64,000 nt of DNA from Mytilus galloprovincialis (Eukaryota; Mollusca; Bivalvia; Mytilida; Mytilidae), in NCBI RefSeq assembly GCF_965363235.1, contig NC_134845.1, positions 65,935,261-65,999,260 of the forward strand, read 5' to 3'. Positions 58,205 through 64,000 of the stretch are shown piece after piece (the first letter of the stretch is position 1; each line of letters starts with the position of its first letter). The notes under the pieces were generated by a model. That model saw nothing but the letters and a program-made list of their open reading frames with translations, was not told the origin of the DNA and ran no database searches. The position numbers were made by a program, and so were the translations under genes.

Positions 58205-58540
58205 ATTCACCATCAATTCAACTAACGCATTAAGTGGAGAACAACGACACAACATTAAAATGTAACACACAGAGAAACTAAAATGTAACACACAGAGAAA
58301 CGGACTAAGCATTAAACAAAATCCTATGAGAATAACAAATATAACATCAAAACCAAATACATGAATTTGGGATAGATAAGTACCGTGACACGTCTTATAG
58401 TAATGTGAATTCACTCACACTAAAAAATAAGAGAAATCAAACGACACAACGGAAACACAACGTTAAAATGTAACACACACAGAAATGAACTATAATATAA
58501 CAATGGCCATATTCCTGACTTGGTACAGTATAAAACTTCC
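58205..58540 (+). repeat. Dispersed repeat, family B
   Basis: GGAGAACAACGACACAACAT, a duplicated AAAATGTAACACACAGAGAA (58257 and 58279), and GAATTTGGGATAGATAAGTA. The open frame 58160-58414 (minus) is its reverse reading. Confidence 0.7.
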
Positions 58541-58544
58541 TCTT

Positions 58545-59225
58545 TTTTTTTCATAGCAATTTGCATACATATTTAGTTAAACATGTTAAATTACATTGAA
58601 TTTTGAACACATTATGTGGATTGCATTTCCTTAGAGTAATTATCATGTTTTTGTTTTAGCTTAAGCAATAACAATTTTGACCTCAACTAATTGAAACTAG
58701 AAATAGCTGTAAAATTGTAAACAGAACTTGTTTAATGTAAACCATTGTAAACAGAGTTTTACAGTCTCGAATTTGGTTAACCTAGTTACAAATAGTCGAG
58801 ACGTGTGAACAAATATTCGCCACAGTAAAACCATTTTGAATAGGCTAAACAAGTACAATACAGTAAAAGAAAGGTCAGCTCAATCCATTCTAATGCTAAA
58901 TAAATAAAGAAGTTAATTTTAATCAGTATTTTGATAAAAAATTAAAAAAGAAAAGAAAATTACACTAAACATTGTCTAATTCTTCAACAATTTACATGTT
59001 ACGTCATACAATGTAAAGGTACCAAAATTAAATTGTAAAAAATAGCATTTGTTTTCACCTCATTGGAAAATATAAACGATCTTTATGGCCAAATAAACAA
59101 AACCCCAACTTGAAACATTTCTTTATCATATGGTATTTATTCGATAAAAATATGCCGAACAGGTATTCTGCAATTTATGTTGTCAATGTGCAAGTGCAAA
59201 TTCGATTTTGATAAGACTACGTGAA
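58545..59225. other. Intergenic stretch, nothing identified
   Basis: AT-rich DNA without gene-like frames or arrays. Confidence 0.4.
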
Positions 59226-59263
59226 CGTATATATGGCGTCAAAATTGTACATGTAACGTGTTG

Positions 59264-59378
59264 CGACACCGTGCATGACGTCATAACTCTCCATTGTGTC
59301 ATGACACCGTGCATGACGTCATAACTCTCCATTGTGTCATGACACCGTGCATGACGTCATAACTCTCTATTGTGTCAC
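59264..59378. repeat. 38-bp tandem repeat, 3 copies, each with a perfect CRE palindrome
   Basis: Units contain ACACCGTGCATGACGTCATA and then a CATTGTGTCATG run. The TGACGTCA palindrome occurs at 59276-59283, 59314-59321 and 59352-59359, exactly 38 bp apart. TGACGTCA is the consensus cAMP-response element bound by CREB/ATF factors. Whether it is used is unknown. Confidence 0.9.
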
Positions 59379-59629
59379 TGAATTTCAGTCAAAATTTTAG
59401 CGTTGTTGCAGTCAAAACGAGCAAGTGTAGCATGTATGCGTTTACATGTGTTCTTGGCCAAATCTCTTTGTGTAGAATTTGTAGGGCTTGGTATTAACTT
59501 GTATTAGTTCAAAGTGTCTGCATTGTTTATTTTCATTATTTCATATATGTAAACTGTATATTATGTATAATGTGTTAAGCCATTGGCCCATATTGGCGTA
59601 AAGTGCTTTTCAATAAAGTAAAGTAAAGT

Positions 59630-59735
59630 GCTTGTCCGTTCGTTTTTGATACGTTTTGTTATTTGATTTTGCCATGTGATTATGGACTTTTCCGAATTAA
59701 ATTTCCTCTAAGTTTAGTGTTTTAGTGATTTTACT
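59630..59735 (+). repeat. Dispersed repeat, family E
   Basis: CTTGTCCGTTCGTTTTTGAT, GATTTTGCCATGTGATTATG, then GTGTTTTAGTGATTTTACTT. Same order as at 63528 and 63826. Confidence 0.6.
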
Positions 59736-59739
59736 TGTT

Positions 59740-60620
59740 TGCATTCCCAAAATCCAATTGACTATAAATGGCCCTAAATTTCAGTTCTTATAAACACGTT
59801 TGAAATGTCTGCTTTTCATCTAAAATGAAATTGATTTGATTAACAGTATTTAATGCTGCAGTTAATTTTTTTTTTAAATAGATGTGTATTAAGGGCATAC
59901 GATACAGTTTTGATCCTGTATTTACAAGTTCGTGAAAATTTGCACATAGGCTATTTTTTACCTGATTAAATTAAATATGTAATAAAAAATATACCTTCAT
60001 GTGCTACTTTTTGATTAAAATGAGGTCGAAATTTTGTATATTTGCTCGAAATTCAGATTTGTGGCCGTAATTTCTTTTTCGAAAGAAAGACATAACTTTT
60101 TTGTTATAAAAGATAAACACAAATTGTCTTTTTGTTAAATAATCGGTAATTTCTGTATTTTATAAGTATCCTAAAAAAATATGGATTTTTTATTCAGAAA
60201 TAACTCATATTTATCAAATGTTCATGAATTGAGGAAAATACGTCATTTTTTGCTGCATGTTTATCAAAATTAAAAAAAAATCCTCTATTTACAGTTTTAT
60301 AAAATTTGGGTCACATAATCTCCCTGCAAAATGAAACAAATTGCTGTTTTGAAAAATAGGGGTCCATGAACTCGTTTTCAAATTAAATCAGTTTGAAATG
60401 TAAAAATCAGTCGAAAAATGCATCTTTTCCAGATGTCACAGTTTGACGTCGCGAAAATAACATTTTACGTTAGCAACTTCATTACCTCCCCTGTAACTGT
60501 ACCGTATGCCCTTAAAAACGACGAATATGTGTCCCTGTTTGACAAAACATCAGGAAATTTCAAACACCCTTTAATCTAACTTTTCAGATGATTTTTTTTC
60601 TAACGAACACGTTTTTCAAG
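59740..60620. other. Intergenic stretch, nothing identified
   Basis: AT-rich DNA. The words AGGGCATACGATACAGTTTT at 59892 and, inverted, ACTGTACCGTATGCCCTTAA near 60496 suggest inverted ends of a roughly 0.6-kb repeat. Nothing coding. Confidence 0.4.
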
Positions 60621-60624
60621 CTAA

Positions 60625-60927
60625 GGGAGCTACCATTTGACCTTTATGGGGGGTGGGGGGGGGGGGCTAGGATGAAATTTGAAAAAAATAGGCAGGACAG
60701 GAGTTTTGAATAAAAAAAAAAAGGCAGGATGAGACACTTTGCAAAAAAAAAAGGCAGGATGACAATTTAGGTAAAAAAAGTCAGGATAAACTAATAAAAA
60801 AAAAGGCAGGACCGAATAGAGTGAAAAATAAAAAGGCAGGACAGAGATTACAACTAAAAAAAAATGCAGGACAAAATTTTTCATCCTAGCCCCCCCCCCC
60901 CCCCATAAAAATCAAATGGTAGCTCCC
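60625..60927 (-). mobile_element. Harbinger-like MITE, copy 4 of 4
   Basis: Same orientation as copy 3, 303 bp, flanked by TAA at 60622-60624 and 60928-60930. The proline-rich open frame 60630-60884 (minus) is only the translation of this MITE. Confidence 0.9.
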
Positions 60928-60930
60928 TAA

Positions 60931-62085
60931 GAAATATTAAGCATTTGAAGTTATCTTCATAAAGAAGTATCAGTATACTTCAAAAACATAATGACCTGAA
61001 CATCAACTGCAGAAAACATGGAAAGATATGGCGAAAATGAGCACCCAACTCTACACTATCTTCTCTGTAAAGTTGCGAATTCAGATAGTTAAATCTTTGA
61101 GCGTCACTCAATTGATTATTTTTATGTACGGCTTAACTATATGAATGCCAAAAGGCTGACCATTCTATTTAGTTTCTTCCAAGTGGGCAAGTCGAGTTTA
61201 GGCTGTAATGATTTGATAACACAGATGAGGGCATGTTGAATGTATTTTAGGCTTTAATGCGGATTGTTTTTTAGTCAGAATTACTTCTTTGGTGTACTTT
61301 TCAATTTTCCAATCTGCATCTCGAGCTTGTATTTGTCAACTTCTTGTATTATAATGTAACGCTATTGTTACGTCGTATCCGCGCATCTTAGATATATAAA
61401 GTATTTCTTCAGAAGTCTTAAAAAAAAATAATCCTAAAGATACGAGACATAAAATTAGACCTCGTCATGTTGATCGGACGTGGCTGCGTACTTATACATC
61501 CCTCACGACCAAACGGACACCCCCTTTTGCAAGGGTTTTACAGGCGGTCGGAACATTAAAAGTAACCCTATTTCTATTCCCTAGTCACTATTTGTAGGTA
61601 GTCAGCTACACTTTTAATCATGACGAATATTATTAAAATTTATCATTGCAAGCAAGATGGATTTTTTTTTAGTAATTTAGATAGGACAAAATAGAAGAAA
61701 TATAAACTGTTTAACGACAAATAGACAATTTAGATATCTACCGATACGTATCAGAACATTGATCATTATGATGATTGAAGCTATGTTTATCAATCGACAG
61801 ATCTTGAAATTATTTGGATTAAATTAAATTGTACTAAATGAGACCAGACCAGGAGTTTTTAGTTATGATAATAAGTTGATATAGGTAACTATATGAAATG
61901 GCCAACTTAGGGAGATTTCCATCCACGGAAATGTGTACGCAAAATGACGCAACCGTACTATTGGTAGTTACGTAAACGTTTTTTTTCTTTTACGCCTATG
62001 ATGCTGCCACAACTTACGTACTTATTAATGAATGGACAACAGTGTCAATATTTCTTGCGATACGTGTTTTCAATCGCTAGAATGG
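60931..62085. other. Intergenic stretch, nothing identified
   Basis: No gene. A short piece near 61470-61560 shares words with 49000-49095. Confidence 0.4.
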
Positions 62086-62089
62086 ATAT

Positions 62090-62345
62090 TTAACAAGAAT
62101 GTGTCCTCAGTACACGAATGCCCCCCTCGCACTATCATTTTATATGTTCAGTGGACCGTGAAATTGGGGTAAAAACTCTAATTTGGCATTAAATTAGAAA
62201 GGTCATATCATAGGGAACATGTGTACTAAGTTTGAAGCCGATTGGACTTCAACTTCATCAAAAACTACCTTGATCAAAAACTTTAACCTGAAGCGGGTCA
62301 GACGGACGGACGCACAGACCAGAAAACATAAAATGTTTAAAATGA
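62090..62345 (+). repeat. Dispersed molluscan-type repeat fragment
   Basis: GAACATGTGTACTAAGTTTG, CGATTGGACTTCAACTTCAT and ACCTGAAGCGGGTCAGACGG. I recall this order from a common bivalve repeat; there is only one copy in the window. Confidence 0.5.
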
Positions 62346-63150
62346 CTTTTAACAAATAAGTGGGACGACTAAGAAGGAGATTATAATGTAAAATATAAAG
62401 TTTAACAGCTAGCTCACCTGTAGGACTTAAAAGCCCATTTGTTTGACAACAATGTGAGAACAAAACAAACAAAACATAATAAGTACATAGAAAAATAAGG
62501 AAACAACAGTCAACATTGTGTTGTTATCTTAATCGCTATAAAAACAAATAAATATGCCAACATAGAAAAACAAAAAGGTATATAGACAAAGCACATAAGA
62601 ACATACGAATGACAAGAATACAAAACTTTTACTTCAGCAAAATAACTCAATGGCGGGATGCATAAGTACCGAGCAACGTCACACATAATATTTTAATAAC
62701 TAAATATGTAACCGGTAGAATAATTAGAGTATTAATTTAGATACATTTCTATTTCTCTGAACACATGTTGACAATTTGTTATTCATGATTCCGTGTTGAT
62801 TTGAAAAAAAAATAATTTATTCCTTTGATTTTATTCATGGTTTCAGAGCAGTAGTCTCGTTTCAAATTTAAAGGTAAGATGCTTAATGCAGTTTAAATGC
62901 CCGGAAAAAAAATCGATCAGGGAATCTGAAATAGATAATCAAGTACGATTTATCGATACTTTGTTAATACATGATGGTCTTGATGTTTAGATTCTTCGTA
63001 CTGATGTTGTTTATCATCTGTTCCTTTTAAAATTGTTACACGAGGATGACTGCTGTACCCATATTTTGACTATGTTATTTATTTTGTCTGTTTAGTTCAC
63101 GCATCATTGTAAATATAACGGAATTTGATGAGACTGTCGTCAAAGTGAGA

Positions 63151-63215
63151 GGTTTAGCGCTATAAAACCAGGTTTAATCCACCATTTTCTACATTTGAAA
63201 ATAAATAAATTTGGT
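63151..63215 (+). repeat. Family E upstream module
   Basis: GAGGTTTAGCGCTATAAAAC with CAGGTTTAATCCACCATT. It recurs at 63783-63825 with slight changes. Confidence 0.55.
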
Positions 63216-63397
63216 GTTTTTACTGTCTATTGATTGGTTAAAATTATTAGTTTTATTTTCAATGTTGTCAATTTTGATGGCGACACGGCCACTCTGACGT
63301 TGTGTATTCATACGCCAACAAGTGTGTACGTTGTTATTGTTAATATACATAATATAAAAAGTTCTTTGAGCCTTATTTTTGATAGAAATTTATTTAT

Positions 63398-63523
63398 AAT
63401 GAATGGCAATAATTTATTTTGATTTTATTGAACCATAAAACTAATTTTTGACTCTTCACATTTTACAAGTCAAAAATTAGTTTTATGGTTCAATAAATTC
63501 AAAATAGATAATAGCCATTCATT
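63398..63523. repeat. 126-bp hairpin
   Basis: Ends AATGAATGGC and GCCATTCATT. The inner perfect stem is TTGAACCATAAAACTAATTT with its complement, around a 13-bp loop. A fold-back element with strong pairing, inserted between family E modules. Confidence 0.8.
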
Positions 63524-63527
63524 AAAT

Positions 63528-63965
63528 GCCTGTACCAGGTCAGGAATATGACAGTTCTTGTCCATTCGATTTTGATGTGTTTTATCATTTGTTTTTGCCA
63601 AGTGATTATGAACTTTGCGATTAGATTTTAATCCGAGTTCAGTATTATTGTAATTTTACTTTTTGTTGAATTCATTTCATTTTATTATTCTCTCAGTTAT
63701 TTATAACTTCAGCACCACATAACATTTTGTTCACGAATCATTGTCAATTAAATGGGAAATGATTCGATTGTCGTACAATTGTGAGGTTTAGCGCTATAAA
63801 ACAAGGTTCAATTCACCATTTGAAAATGCCTGTACCAAGTCAGGAATATGACAGTTGTCCATTCGTTTGATGTGTTTTTCATCATATAATTTTGCCATTG
63901 ATAAGGGACTTTCCGTTTTGAATTTTTCTCAGAGTTCAGTATTTTCGTGATTTTACTTTTTATGC
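63528..63965 (+). repeat. Two direct copies of the family E repeat
   Basis: GCCTGTACCAGGTCAGGAAT at 63528 recurs as GCCTGTACCAAGTCAGGAAT at 63828, each followed by GTCCATTCG and GATGTGTTTT modules and an ATTTTACTTTT end. Spacing is about 300 bp. The module at 63783 separates them. Confidence 0.7.
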
Positions 63966-64000
63966 ACATGGATTTTCTAAATACCTCCTTTCTGGAAAAA

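Noticed and set aside
60630-60884. An 84-residue ORF with a proline run
   Set aside because: It lies wholly within the Harbinger-like MITE; the prolines come from the G/C run.
1-64000. A clustered pathway or defence-like system linking the three genes
   Set aside because: AASDHPPT, RPA3 and a transgelin-like protein have unrelated roles, sit on different strands and are 6-12 kb apart with independent repeats between them.

Overview
The window is AT-rich animal DNA and most resembles a bivalve mollusc, probably a marine mussel of the Mytilus type. I base this on three conserved, multi-exon animal genes and on a dense set of short dispersed repeats of the kind I associate with mussel genomes. 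The species call is from memory and was not searched. No bacterial operon, CRISPR array or defence locus is present.

Three host genes can be built exon by exon with consensus splice sites and matching phases. (1) AASDHPPT, 4'-phosphopantetheinyl transferase, minus strand, 698-5002, five coding exons, 287 residues. (2) RPA3, the 14-kDa subunit of replication protein A, plus strand, 11208-15843, four coding exons, 117 residues. (3) A transgelin/calponin-family actin-binding protein, plus strand, 28017-31885, five coding exons, 197 residues. A small two-ORF C2H2 zinc-finger locus at 44040-44496 may be a fourth gene or a transposon-associated one. The three main genes look like independent housekeeping or cytoskeletal genes, not a cluster.

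The rest is intergenic and intronic DNA shaped by transposition. A Penelope-like retroelement lies at 35214-37190 (minus strand, reverse transcriptase plus GIY-YIG endonuclease). A second, rearranged copy at 43205-43835 shares its 3' end but has its 5' part inverted. Non-autonomous DNA elements include four copies of a MITE with TTA/TAA duplications (Harbinger-like) at 7748, 30854, 32998 and 60625; a TTAA-flanked piggyBac-like MITE at 13043 nested in a tRNA-derived SINE tail; a 108-bp palindromic element with a 9-bp duplication at 7138; and a 681-bp terminal-inverted-repeat element at 5392. There are two SINE copies in opposite orientations, fragments of LINE-type and other reverse transcriptases, and minisatellites with 41-bp, 41-bp, 38-bp and 26-bp periods.

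Region by region: 1-5.0 kb AASDHPPT; 5.0-11.2 kb MITEs, hairpins and a minisatellite; 11.2-16.3 kb RPA3, with nested repeats in intron 1; 16.3-28 kb mostly unassigned AT-rich DNA with a few repeats; 28-32 kb the transgelin-like gene; 32-46 kb Penelope elements, zinc-finger ORFs and repeats; 46-64 kb dispersed repeats only, with no convincing host gene. The most unusual structures are the inverted Penelope copy, the family of Harbinger-like MITEs with G-runs, the nested piggyBac-in-SINE insertion, and a 38-bp array carrying three perfect cAMP-response-element palindromes.
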